64,000 nucleotides of DNA from NP936 sp002726085 (GTDB lineage Bacteria; Acidobacteriota; Vicinamibacteria; Vicinamibacterales; UBA8438): the NCBI GenBank assembly GCA_036012905.1, contig DASCQF010000189.1, forward strand, positions 1 to 64,000, read 5' to 3'. Shown here in pieces: positions 51,097 through 59,176 of this stretch (positions are counted from its first letter, which is position 1; the number at the start of each line of letters is the position of its first letter). A program made the translations under genes and the position numbers. A model generated the notes under the pieces. That model had not been told where the DNA came from. It searched no databases and saw only the letters and a list, made by a program, of their open reading frames with translations.

Positions 51097-52629
51097 GTGG
51101 CGGCACACACGGTCGACGTGGTGATTATCGGGGGCGGACCCGCCGGCGCCGCCGCCGCCCGGCTGCTGGCCACTTGGGGGCACTCGGTCCAGCTGTTGAC
51201 CAAGACGGTCGACCGGTCGCGGTCGCTCGGCGAGTCGCTCCCGCCCAGCTGCCGCAAGCTGTTCGACCTGCTGGGCGCCACCGACGCGATCGACGCGGCG
51301 GGCTTTCTGGCGAGCAGCGGCAACACGGTCTGGTGGGGTGACCAGACCACGCGCACCGCCAGCTTTGCGGACGGCAGCACGGGTCTGCAGGTCGTGCGGT
51401 GCGAATTCGACGCGGTGCTGCTCCGACTCGCCGCCGAGGCTGGAGCACGGGTGGTGACCGATGCGCACGTGCACGACGCGCGGCTCGCGCCGGCCGACGT
51501 TCCACCCGGACCGGCCGGGGCAACCGTCACCTACGCAATCGCCGACACGGGCACGCATGTCGTCGAGGGGCGGTTCGTTCTCGACTGCTCCGGCCGCGCC
51601 GGCGTCATCGCGCGCCACGGCTACCGTGTGCACGACGTCGGGTGCGCCACGCTGGCGTTGACAGCGGTCTGGACACGGCATGACGGCTGGGACCTCGACG
51701 ACGACACCCACACGCTGGTCGAAACCTACGACGATGGATGGGCGTGGTCTGTGCCGGTCACCGTGTCACGTCGCTACGTCACGATGATGGTCGATCCACG
51801 TGTCACCGATCTCGAACGCGGAGGCGCCCTCAGCGCCTGCTACGAGGCCGAACTCGCCAAGACCGTCGCCTTTCGGCGGGTACTCGACCGAGCGACACGG
51901 GAGACCACACCATGGGGATGCGACGCCTCTCTCTACCATGCGCGGACGGCCGGCGGCCCGGGCATGCTGCTGGTCGGCGATGCCGCGTCGTGTATCAATC
52001 CGCTGTCGTCCTACGGCGTGAAGAAGGCGCTGGCCTCGGCCTGGCTGGCGGCTGTTGTGGTACACACGTCGCTGACCAACGCATCTCTCGCCGCCGTGGC
52101 GCTCGACCTGTTCAACCAGCGCGAACGGGAGATGCACACCGCTTTGTCCAACCAGGCGGCCCGATTTTTCGCCGAAGCTGCCGCGCAGCATCTCCATCCG
52201 TTCTGGACCGGTCGCGCCACCAGTGCCGAGCTGAGCGACGCGCCGGATGCGACACCCACGGTCGACATCGACGCGCTGCGCCGGGACCCGGCCGTCCTGG
52301 CCGCACTCGATACGCTCCGACGGGGCGCCGCTATCCGGCTGCGTCGCGGCGACCATCTTCGCATCGCAGCACGACCGGCCCTGACGACGCGCGAGGTGGT
52401 GCTAGAAAATCGCCTCATCTTGCCAAGCTGGCCGGACACCAAACAGGGTATCCGGTATCTACGCAACGTCGACCTCGTGCGGTTGGTGGAACTGGCGCCA
52501 GACCACCGCCAGGTGCCCGATCTGTTCGAGGCCTACACTCGGCGGTGTGCCGCGGTGAGCCTGCCTGACTTTCTCGGAGCCCTATCCGTGTTACTCGCCA
52601 AGGGTGCGCTGCGACACGATCCCACGTAG
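51097..52629 (+). CDS. qhpG: FAD-dependent monooxygenase, probable CTQ tryptophan hydroxylase
   Basis: 510 residues from GTG 51097. FAD-binding VVIIGGGPAGAAAARLL, the LGESLPPSCRKLFDLLG segment of tryptophan-halogenase/hydroxylase-like flavoproteins, and GMLLVGDAASCINPLSSYGV near residue 290. In Paracoccus, QhpG is the single-component flavoprotein that dihydroxylates the gamma-subunit Trp on the way to cysteine tryptophylquinone. Here it directly precedes qhpA, qhpD, qhpC and qhpB, which supports the same role; a generic halogenase-like enzyme is the alternative. The promoter is probably inside or beside MITE copy B. Confidence 0.82.
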   Translation: MAAHTVDVVIIGGGPAGAAAARLLATWGHSVQLLTKTVDRSRSLGESLPPSCRKLFDLLGATDAIDAAGFLASSGNTVWWGDQTTRTASFADGSTGLQVVRCEFDAVLLRLAAEAGARVVTDAHVHDARLAPADVPPGPAGATVTYAIADTGTHVVEGRFVLDCSGRAGVIARHGYRVHDVGCATLALTAVWTRHDGWDLDDDTHTLVETYDDGWAWSVPVTVSRRYVTMMVDPRVTDLERGGALSACYEAELAKTVAFRRVLDRATRETTPWGCDASLYHARTAGGPGMLLVGDAASCINPLSSYGVKKALASAWLAAVVVHTSLTNASLAAVALDLFNQREREMHTALSNQAARFFAEAAAQHLHPFWTGRATSAELSDAPDATPTVDIDALRRDPAVLAALDTLRRGAAIRLRRGDHLRIAARPALTTREVVLENRLILPSWPDTKQGIRYLRNVDLVRLVELAPDHRQVPDLFEAYTRRCAAVSLPDFLGALSVLLAKGALRHDPT

Positions 52630-52696
52630 CTGCTCGACGGCACAATTGCGACTCGCGAGGGCATGTGCTACAAGAGGCGGACACGGAAGCGACCCG

Positions 52697-54391
52697 ATGC
52701 CCCAGTTCCGCGTGACTCGGTTCACGCCGTCCCTCATCTCGCTGTTCGCGCCGCTCCTCGCGGCAGCCATCCCGTCCTTCGTCGCCGCCCAGCCGCCCGC
52801 GGCCGACGACGCGACTGGGATACCGATCGCAAGCGACACGGTGCGCCAAGCCTGTGGCTCATGCCACCGCCTTGACGAGGCGGGTCGGCTCTCCCGCATC
52901 TCGTTCCGTCGCACGACGCCGGAAGGCTGGCAGCAAACCATCCGTCGCATGGTCACGCTGAACGACGTGACCATCGAGCCGGAGACGGCACGCGAGGTGG
53001 TCCGCTATCTCGCCAACAACCTCGGTCTGGCGCCGGAGGAGGCGCGACCGGCGGCGTACGAGGCAGAACGCCGCGCCGACGACCACCCTTACGACGACGC
53101 TGAGATTCAGCAAATCTGCACCCAGTGCCATTCGATGGGTCGCATCATCAGCCAGCGCCGCACGGAGGACGAGTGGACCCTGCTCATGGCGATGCACCGG
53201 GGGTATTACCCGTTCGCCGACTTTCAGGCGTTCCGGCGGTCCGGTCCTCCGAGCGATGAGCCGCAGCCGGTCGACCAGGCAATCGCGCATCTCTCCGATC
53301 GGTTTCCGCTCAACACTCCGGAGTGGACGGCGTGGTCGGCCACCAAGCGACCGGCACGCATCGCCGGGGTCTGGCTGCTACGGGGCCAGGCACAGGGCAT
53401 CGGACCGGTCTACGGCCAGATGACGATCGCGGCGGTACCGGGCACCGACGACGCGTTCACGACCGAGACCAGCTACGTATATGCGCGGGATGGCCGGCGC
53501 GTGACACGTGAGGGACGAGCCATCGTCTACACCGGCTTCCAATGGCGCGGCCGCTCGGTCGAAGGACCCACCGACACCGACGGGTTGCGCGAGGTGATGC
53601 TGGTCGAGCGCGACTGGCAGACCATGCGCGGACGCTGGTTCACCGGCGCCTATGACGAAGTGGGGATCGACGTCACCCTCGAACGGGTCGTCGCCGCCCC
53701 GGCCATCGCCGGGGTCCAACCGCCGTCGATCCCGGCTGGACAGACCGTGACGCTGCAGATTCACGGCACGAACCTGGCGACGACCACCGATGCCAGGAGC
53801 GTAGACCTCGGCCCCGGCATCGAGGTGGTGCGGGTGGCCGCAACGGCCCCGGACAGGGTGGGCGTCGAGGTGCGGATCGACGCGGACGCGGCGGTCGGAG
53901 CTCGTGATATATTTCTCGGGCAGGCGGCGCTCCCCGGCGCCCTGACCGTGTACGACGAGGTACATAGGATCGCGGTGACACCCGAGGCGGGCATGGCGCG
54001 CGTCGGCGGCATCCGATTCCCAAAGCAGTATCAGCAGTTCGAAGCCCGGGCGTTTCACGACGGGCCGGATGGCGAGTCGGACACTGGTGACGACCTCGAC
54101 CTCGGTATCGTCGACGTCAGCTGGAGCCTCGAGGAGTACGCGGCCACGTTCGGCGACGACGACCTCCAATATGTGGGCGCGCTCGACGCCCAGGGACGGT
54201 TCGCTCCGGCGGTCGACGGACCGAATGTCGAACGCAGCGGCAATCGCAACAACGTTGGTGACGTCTGGGTAGTCGCCACTTATTCGGCCGCGTCGGGCCG
54301 GTCCGAAGACGACCTGCGCGCACGGGCGCATCTGCTCGTGACCGTGCCACTGTATTTGCGTTGGGACCCGACCGCGGTGGAACAACCATGA
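52697..54391 (+). CDS. qhpA: Quinohemoprotein amine dehydrogenase alpha subunit (diheme)
   Basis: 564 residues from ATG 52697; signal peptide LLAAAIPSFVAAQ. Domain I carries two c-type hemes, CGSCH (about residues 53-57) and CTQCH (about 145-149), spaced as in QHNDH alpha. The remaining beta domains (RIAGVWLLRGQAQGIGPVYG; PPSIPAGQTVTLQIHGTNLA; FEARAFHDGPDGESDTGDDL) match domains II-IV of that subunit. It accepts electrons from CTQ and passes them to a periplasmic carrier. The stop overlaps qhpD by ATGA. Confidence 0.93.
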   Translation: MPQFRVTRFTPSLISLFAPLLAAAIPSFVAAQPPAADDATGIPIASDTVRQACGSCHRLDEAGRLSRISFRRTTPEGWQQTIRRMVTLNDVTIEPETAREVVRYLANNLGLAPEEARPAAYEAERRADDHPYDDAEIQQICTQCHSMGRIISQRRTEDEWTLLMAMHRGYYPFADFQAFRRSGPPSDEPQPVDQAIAHLSDRFPLNTPEWTAWSATKRPARIAGVWLLRGQAQGIGPVYGQMTIAAVPGTDDAFTTETSYVYARDGRRVTREGRAIVYTGFQWRGRSVEGPTDTDGLREVMLVERDWQTMRGRWFTGAYDEVGIDVTLERVVAAPAIAGVQPPSIPAGQTVTLQIHGTNLATTTDARSVDLGPGIEVVRVAATAPDRVGVEVRIDADAAVGARDIFLGQAALPGALTVYDEVHRIAVTPEAGMARVGGIRFPKQYQQFEARAFHDGPDGESDTGDDLDLGIVDVSWSLEEYAATFGDDDLQYVGALDAQGRFAPAVDGPNVERSGNRNNVGDVWVVATYSAASGRSEDDLRARAHLLVTVPLYLRWDPTAVEQP

Positions 54392-55815
54392 GCTTGCTTG
54401 GCCTGGGCGAGTTTCATGAATTCGGCGCGGCCGACCAGCGGTTCCTGTATCTGGTGCCAAGCGCCGCGGTCTTCGCGCTGGACGACCCAGCGTCCGCGCT
54501 CATCGACACCCTGGGCGTACAGAGACTGAACCGCGAAGATCTGCTCGCCGCCGTGTCGCCCCGCTTTCCTGGCAACGGCCTCGACGAGACGCTCGCCGAG
54601 CTCGAGTTGGTGCGCGCGGTCCGTCCGGTCGCAACGCCGGCGCCCGAGACGCCGACCATCATTCCGCTCACGCCGTTCCCGTTGACGACGGCGGTGCTCA
54701 ACGTCACCAACCAGTGCAATCTCAGCTGCGCCTACTGCTACGAATACAGCGAAGACAAGATCGTCGACACGACCACCGGGGCACAACCGAAATTCATGAG
54801 CGAGGAAACGGCGCGTCAAAGCATCGACCTGCTGTTTCGCGAGGCGGGTGACAACGCCGTCGTCCATGTCAGCTTCTTCGGCGGCGAAACGCTGCTGAAC
54901 TTTCCGGTGCTGAGCCGGGTTGTGCCGTATGCGCGCGAGGAGGCGGCGGCCCGAGGTAAGCGGGTCGAGTTCAACTTGACGACGAACGCGACCCTGCTGA
55001 GCAGCGAGATGATCGACTTCCTCGTCGAACACGACATCGCGGTGACCGTATCGATCGACGGCCCTCGCGAGATGCAAGATCGCTTTCGCGTGTTCCGCGA
55101 CGGCGCCGGCAGCTACGACGCACTGCTGCCCAGGGTCCGCGAGCTGCTCCGGCGGCACCACAGTCGACCAATCGGCGCGCGGGTCACGCTGACCTCACAG
55201 GTCAACGACATCAGCGGCATCTTTCACCATCTGACCGAGGAGATCGGATTTCAGGAGGTCGGGTTCGCGCCGGTCACCACCTCACCCGGTCGGGACCACG
55301 CCCTGGACCGCGAGGGATTCGACAAGATGGTGGCGCAGTTCAAGGCGCTCGCCGACGAGTTCCTCGACGCGGCCGCGGCGGACCGCCATCACGGGTTTTC
55401 GAATGTCAGTGAGACGCTGGCCGAGATTCACAAGGGCGTCAGCAAGGCCTACCCGTGCGGTGCCGGGCTGGGGTTGATGGGTGTCTCCACCGGCGGGGAC
55501 GTCGCATTGTGCCACCGGTTCGCCGGGTCTGAGGAGCACCGCCTTGGGTCGGTCGACACCGGCATCGACCGCGAGGCGCAAACCGCGTTCCTCGAGCGCC
55601 ATCATCTGGCGCACAAGATAGACTGCCACACCTGCTGGGCGCGTCCGCTCTGTTCGGGCGGGTGCTATCATGAGGCGCACACCCGGTATGGCACGAGCAC
55701 GCATGCGAATCTGCACTACTGCGACTGGATTCGCGAGTGGACCGATATCTGTTTGCGTATCTACGGAGAGCTGGCTGAACGCAACGGGCCGTTCCTGAAC
55801 CGATTCGACTCCTGA
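54388..55815 (+). CDS. qhpD: Radical SAM/SPASM peptide maturase forming gamma-subunit thioether crosslinks
   Basis: 475 residues from the ATGA overlap with qhpA. Radical SAM cluster CNLSCAYCYE, SAM-binding SFFGGETLLNF, and a SPASM region with cysteines in AYPCGAGLGLMGVSTGGDVA-LC and CHTCWARPLCSGGCYHEA for auxiliary [4Fe-4S] clusters. QhpD attaches Cys sulfur to Asp/Glu beta or gamma carbons within the gamma subunit, in the cytoplasm before export. It sits immediately before its substrate gene, as in Paracoccus. Confidence 0.93.
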   Translation: MSLLGLGEFHEFGAADQRFLYLVPSAAVFALDDPASALIDTLGVQRLNREDLLAAVSPRFPGNGLDETLAELELVRAVRPVATPAPETPTIIPLTPFPLTTAVLNVTNQCNLSCAYCYEYSEDKIVDTTTGAQPKFMSEETARQSIDLLFREAGDNAVVHVSFFGGETLLNFPVLSRVVPYAREEAAARGKRVEFNLTTNATLLSSEMIDFLVEHDIAVTVSIDGPREMQDRFRVFRDGAGSYDALLPRVRELLRRHHSRPIGARVTLTSQVNDISGIFHHLTEEIGFQEVGFAPVTTSPGRDHALDREGFDKMVAQFKALADEFLDAAAADRHHGFSNVSETLAEIHKGVSKAYPCGAGLGLMGVSTGGDVALCHRFAGSEEHRLGSVDTGIDREAQTAFLERHHLAHKIDCHTCWARPLCSGGCYHEAHTRYGTSTHANLHYCDWIREWTDICLRIYGELAERNGPFLNRFDS

Positions 55816-55822
55816 TGGCACC

Positions 55823-56197
55823 ATGAGACATCTGACAGCAATCAATCGGAAGGCCGAACGCATGGCGCGGACAGTGGCGGCATCTGCCACCGAGACGCCG
55901 CAGGCCGGAGACGTCGTTGCGCTGCAGGACCAGCAGGGCTCCGGCCCGCCGCAGCAGCCGGAGGGCCCGCACATCCCGCTCGGCTGTTCGCTGGTCTTCC
56001 AGCCTGGGTGGGAGGCGGACCGGAACGGCGGCACGGCCGGCTTGTGCCAGCCAGTCGAACGTGACCTGTTCGATTGTCATCTCGGCTGTTTCTGGCCGGC
56101 GCACGTGCCCGACCAGCTCAACCATTCGCCGGACTGGACCAGCAAGTGCGCGGCGGCGCAGAAAGACTGGCGGAAAATCGACCTGATCTTCCCCTAG
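55823..56197 (+). CDS. qhpC: QHNDH gamma subunit precursor carrying the CTQ cofactor
   Basis: 124 residues, starting 7 bp after the qhpD stop. N-terminal leader MRHLTAINRKAERMARTV is the conserved recognition helix. The core has Cys55-Glu64 (+9), Cys75-Asp81 (+6), Cys89-Asp97 (+8) for three thioether links and Cys85-Trp91 (+6) for cysteine tryptophylquinone; as I recall them, the Paracoccus pairs (7-16, 27-33, 41-49, 37-43) have identical spacings. By that numbering the mature chain begins near residue 49, so the leader is about 48 residues, longer than the 28 I recall for Paracoccus. Ends KDWRKIDLIFP. An extra Cys109 is unpaired by this scheme. Confidence 0.94.
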   Translation: MRHLTAINRKAERMARTVAASATETPQAGDVVALQDQQGSGPPQQPEGPHIPLGCSLVFQPGWEADRNGGTAGLCQPVERDLFDCHLGCFWPAHVPDQLNHSPDWTSKCAAAQKDWRKIDLIFP

Positions 56198-56241
56198 CCT
56201 CTCGCATACGCGCGACACGGATTGCGCCAGCAAGTATTGCC

Positions 56242-57330
56242 ATGCGGTCTCTTGCCTTCGCCATTTTGATTGGGTGCGCCCTGCCCAGCGTCGCCTCGGC
56301 GCAGCCGGCGGCGGAGCTGACCGGCGGCACCGGCACCATCTACGTCGGCGGATACCCGAACCGCATCTTCGTCATCGATGAGGCGACCGAGCAGGTGGTC
56401 GATGACATCACGATGACACTGGACGGCCCGCCGCGCGGCCTGACGCTGTCAGCCGACGGCACGCGGTTCTACATGCAGGACCGGACCTTCGAGCAGATCG
56501 AGATTATCGACGTCACCACCCGCCGCACCATCGACACCTTCACTTTGAGCCAAGACACGACCAAGGTACGGATTCGCGGATTCCGGGCGTCACCGGACCA
56601 TCGGTACATCGTCCTACTCACCGACCCCGCGACCAAGGAGATCGATCGGTTCGACATCGAACCCCGCAAGCTCGTGCAGGTCGACCTCGAGACGCACGAG
56701 GTGATCCGCGACATCCCGTGGCCGGACGACGAGGAGCGGACGAGCGTCAACATGCTGTTCTCGCCCGACGGCAGTCTGCTCTACCTCTTCGGCCGGGAGA
56801 TCATCGTGCTCGAAACCGAAGGCTTCGAGGAAGTGGACCGGTGGGAGCTGTCGCAGCTTGCTGAGCCGGGGATGGGGCGTCTGAATTTCTCATTCCGGTA
56901 CGACCCCAATGAGGAACCGGGTTTCTTCTCCAACATCTTCCGGATGCAGGACCCGGTGCAGGACCGCAGCCTGATGGGCATCGCGCGGATCAATCTGGCC
57001 GAACGCGATCTGGATTTTTACACGCTTGGCCCCGCGGAGTCGGTCGGGTCGTTCACGATCGCGCCGGGGCGGCAGGCGGCCTACGGCCTGCTGAGCCAGA
57101 TCGGGCATTATGAGTTCTGGACATTCGACCTCGCCGGACGCCGACTCGCGAACCGCCAGGTCATCGAGGGACGCCCCCGCATGAGGCTCGTACCGAGCAC
57201 CAATGGCCAGATTCTCTACGTCTTTCTGGCCGGGAACACGATCGATCTGTACGAGGCCGCGACCTACCGCTATCTGCGCACCATCACGCTCGTCGGCGAC
57301 ATGACGACCATCTTCGTCGTGCCGAACTAG
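56242..57330 (+). CDS. qhpB: Quinohemoprotein amine dehydrogenase beta subunit
   Basis: 362 residues from ATG 56242; signal peptide LAFAILIGCALPSVASAQ. It is a seven-bladed YVTN-like propeller (IYVGGYPNRIFVIDEATEQV, GLTLSADGTRFYMQD, FSPDGSLLYLFGREI, YRYLRTITLVGDMTTIFVVP) that forms part of the active-site cavity around CTQ in known QHNDH structures. It closes the qhpADCB block in canonical order. Confidence 0.9.
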   Translation: MRSLAFAILIGCALPSVASAQPAAELTGGTGTIYVGGYPNRIFVIDEATEQVVDDITMTLDGPPRGLTLSADGTRFYMQDRTFEQIEIIDVTTRRTIDTFTLSQDTTKVRIRGFRASPDHRYIVLLTDPATKEIDRFDIEPRKLVQVDLETHEVIRDIPWPDDEERTSVNMLFSPDGSLLYLFGREIIVLETEGFEEVDRWELSQLAEPGMGRLNFSFRYDPNEEPGFFSNIFRMQDPVQDRSLMGIARINLAERDLDFYTLGPAESVGSFTIAPGRQAAYGLLSQIGHYEFWTFDLAGRRLANRQVIEGRPRMRLVPSTNGQILYVFLAGNTIDLYEAATYRYLRTITLVGDMTTIFVVPN

Positions 57331-57428
57331 CCCGCAACGGCGCGCACGTGCGCGCCCGCGAGGAAGCGGAGCGGGGCGTTGGGGTCCCCGCGAGCGAGCG
57401 AGCCGGGGTGTGGGGCAGAGCCCCACTA
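57331..57428 (-). repeat. TAG-linked hairpin repeat (copy 2, divergent)
   Basis: Minus strand: the TAG of the DASS transporter gene continues as TGGGGCTCTGCCCCACACCC and a long GC-rich tail. Same design as at 22173 and 62721: stop codon, GGGGC-loop-GCCCC, ACCCC. It also fills the gap to qhpB and may terminate both genes. Confidence 0.65.
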
Positions 57429-58934
57429 AGTAATGAAGAACGGCGCGAAGAAGAGCACCAGCACCGGAACCAGCGTGACGGCGGTGACGTCCATGAGCAG
57501 GCCATACTTGATCATGTCCGTGATGCTGACGCGACCGGACGCATAGACGATCGCGTTGGGCGGCGTGGACACTGGCAACACGGCGGCGACTGACGCCGCC
57601 AAAGCGGATGCCACCGCCGGGATGATCGGATTGACGCCGGCGGCCTGCGCGATCGAGATCACGATCGGGATCGCGATGTTCGTGGCCGCCGTGTTCGACA
57701 TCGCCTCCGACAGCACCACGGTGAAGATGGCCCCGGCGAACGTCACTGCGGCGACCTCGTTGAGCGGCACCAGCCCGGTGATGCCCACCGCGATCACGCG
57801 GGCAAGCCCGGTCGACGCCGCCAAGGCACCCAATGCGAGTCCGCCACCGAACAGCAGAATCGTGCCCCAGTCGATTTGCGCCGCCTGCTTCCAGGTGATA
57901 GTGGAGTGCTCGGTCTTGCTGTTGGGCAGCACAAAGAGCAGCACCACCCCGACCAGCGCCGCCACGGCCGCCGGGATACTGGAGGTCACCGCGTTGACCA
58001 CGGGGTGATCCGTGCCGAGAATCAGCGCCAGGATGCCGGGACCAATCCACAGCACAACCGTGACGCTGAAGGCGATGACCGCGTTGATTTCGCCACGCCG
58101 CCAGGGCCCAAGGGCCGCCTTGCGCTCGGCGATGATCCGCTCGGTCCCCGGAATTTCATCCACACCGGTCTGCCCTACCCAGCTGAGATAGACGAAGACT
58201 GTCGCCATCAGCACCAGGACGATGGGTAGGGAAAAGAGCATCCACTGCACGAAGGTGATGCGCACATCGAGCTGGTCGCTGATCATGCCGATGGCAATCA
58301 GGTTCGGCGGTGTTCCAACCGGCGTCGCCATACCGCCCCGCGAGCAGCAGTAGGTCGTCATGAGCATCAGGGCGGTTCCGTACTTCTTCGGGATATGCGC
58401 CTCAGATTCCATGAACCGGACCAGCGTCATCCCGATCGGCACGAGCATCGCCGCCGTGGCGGTATTGCTCATCCAAGCAGAGAGGAACGCTGCCAGCAGC
58501 CCATAGGCGATCAGAATGCGCGTCGGGTGGGCGCCGATGATGCGCATAGACAACACGCCGTAGGCGATCCGTTCATTCACCCGGTGAACGAACAGCGCCT
58601 GCGCCAGGATGAAGCTGCCGATGAAGAGAAAGATCGTCGTGCTGGCAAACGGTCTGAATGTCTCGGCCGCCGGCGCGACCCCCAGCACGATCGCCAGCGT
58701 GGGCCCGAGCAAGGCGGTCACCGGCAACGGCAGCGCCTCGGTAATCCAGAACACCATGACCAGTGCCATGATCGCCGCGAGCCGGTGCATGTCTGGTGTC
58801 AGTGACTCGAAGGGCACGACCAGGACCAGCAAGAACATGAGCGGTCCCAGGACGATGCCGATCTTGCGGCGCGTCTCATCGAAGCGAATTTCGGCCTCGG
58901 TCTTGCTCGGCGAAGGCAAAGGATCTGAGGACAT
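57426..58934 (-). CDS. DASS/SLC13 family anion transporter
   Basis: 502 residues, about 12 membrane segments. The two substrate/Na+ hairpin motifs are present: SNTATAAMLVPIGMTLV and SNTAATNIAIPIVISIA, plus GMATPVGTPPNLIAIGM and LPVSTPPNAIVYASG. It would import dicarboxylates, citrate or sulfate with Na+. The stop is inside a hairpin repeat. The 242 bp upstream (58935-59176) show no gene. Confidence 0.9.
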   Translation of the reverse strand: MSSDPLPSPSKTEAEIRFDETRRKIGIVLGPLMFLLVLVVPFESLTPDMHRLAAIMALVMVFWITEALPLPVTALLGPTLAIVLGVAPAAETFRPFASTTIFLFIGSFILAQALFVHRVNERIAYGVLSMRIIGAHPTRILIAYGLLAAFLSAWMSNTATAAMLVPIGMTLVRFMESEAHIPKKYGTALMLMTTYCCSRGGMATPVGTPPNLIAIGMISDQLDVRITFVQWMLFSLPIVLVLMATVFVYLSWVGQTGVDEIPGTERIIAERKAALGPWRRGEINAVIAFSVTVVLWIGPGILALILGTDHPVVNAVTSSIPAAVAALVGVVLLFVLPNSKTEHSTITWKQAAQIDWGTILLFGGGLALGALAASTGLARVIAVGITGLVPLNEVAAVTFAGAIFTVVLSEAMSNTAATNIAIPIVISIAQAAGVNPIIPAVASALAASVAAVLPVSTPPNAIVYASGRVSITDMIKYGLLMDVTAVTLVPVLVLFFAPFFIT

Positions 58935-59176
58935 AGGCCCGTCGGTGTATCACATTTCGCGGCGCCGACAAAGCGTGAAGGCGGGCCAATGCCCGGATGG
59001 ACCTCGGGAGAGCATGCGTGAGTCTTACCTAGGAGGTCCCGCACGGCCAACACAGACCCCGAGGGCGCAGCGCACCAGACCGGGATAGCAGAGCACGGCG
59101 TACGGTAACATGGGAGAACGTCCCGCGACGCACACAGTCCGGTTACTCGCAGACACTCTCGCGAAGACGACAACGC

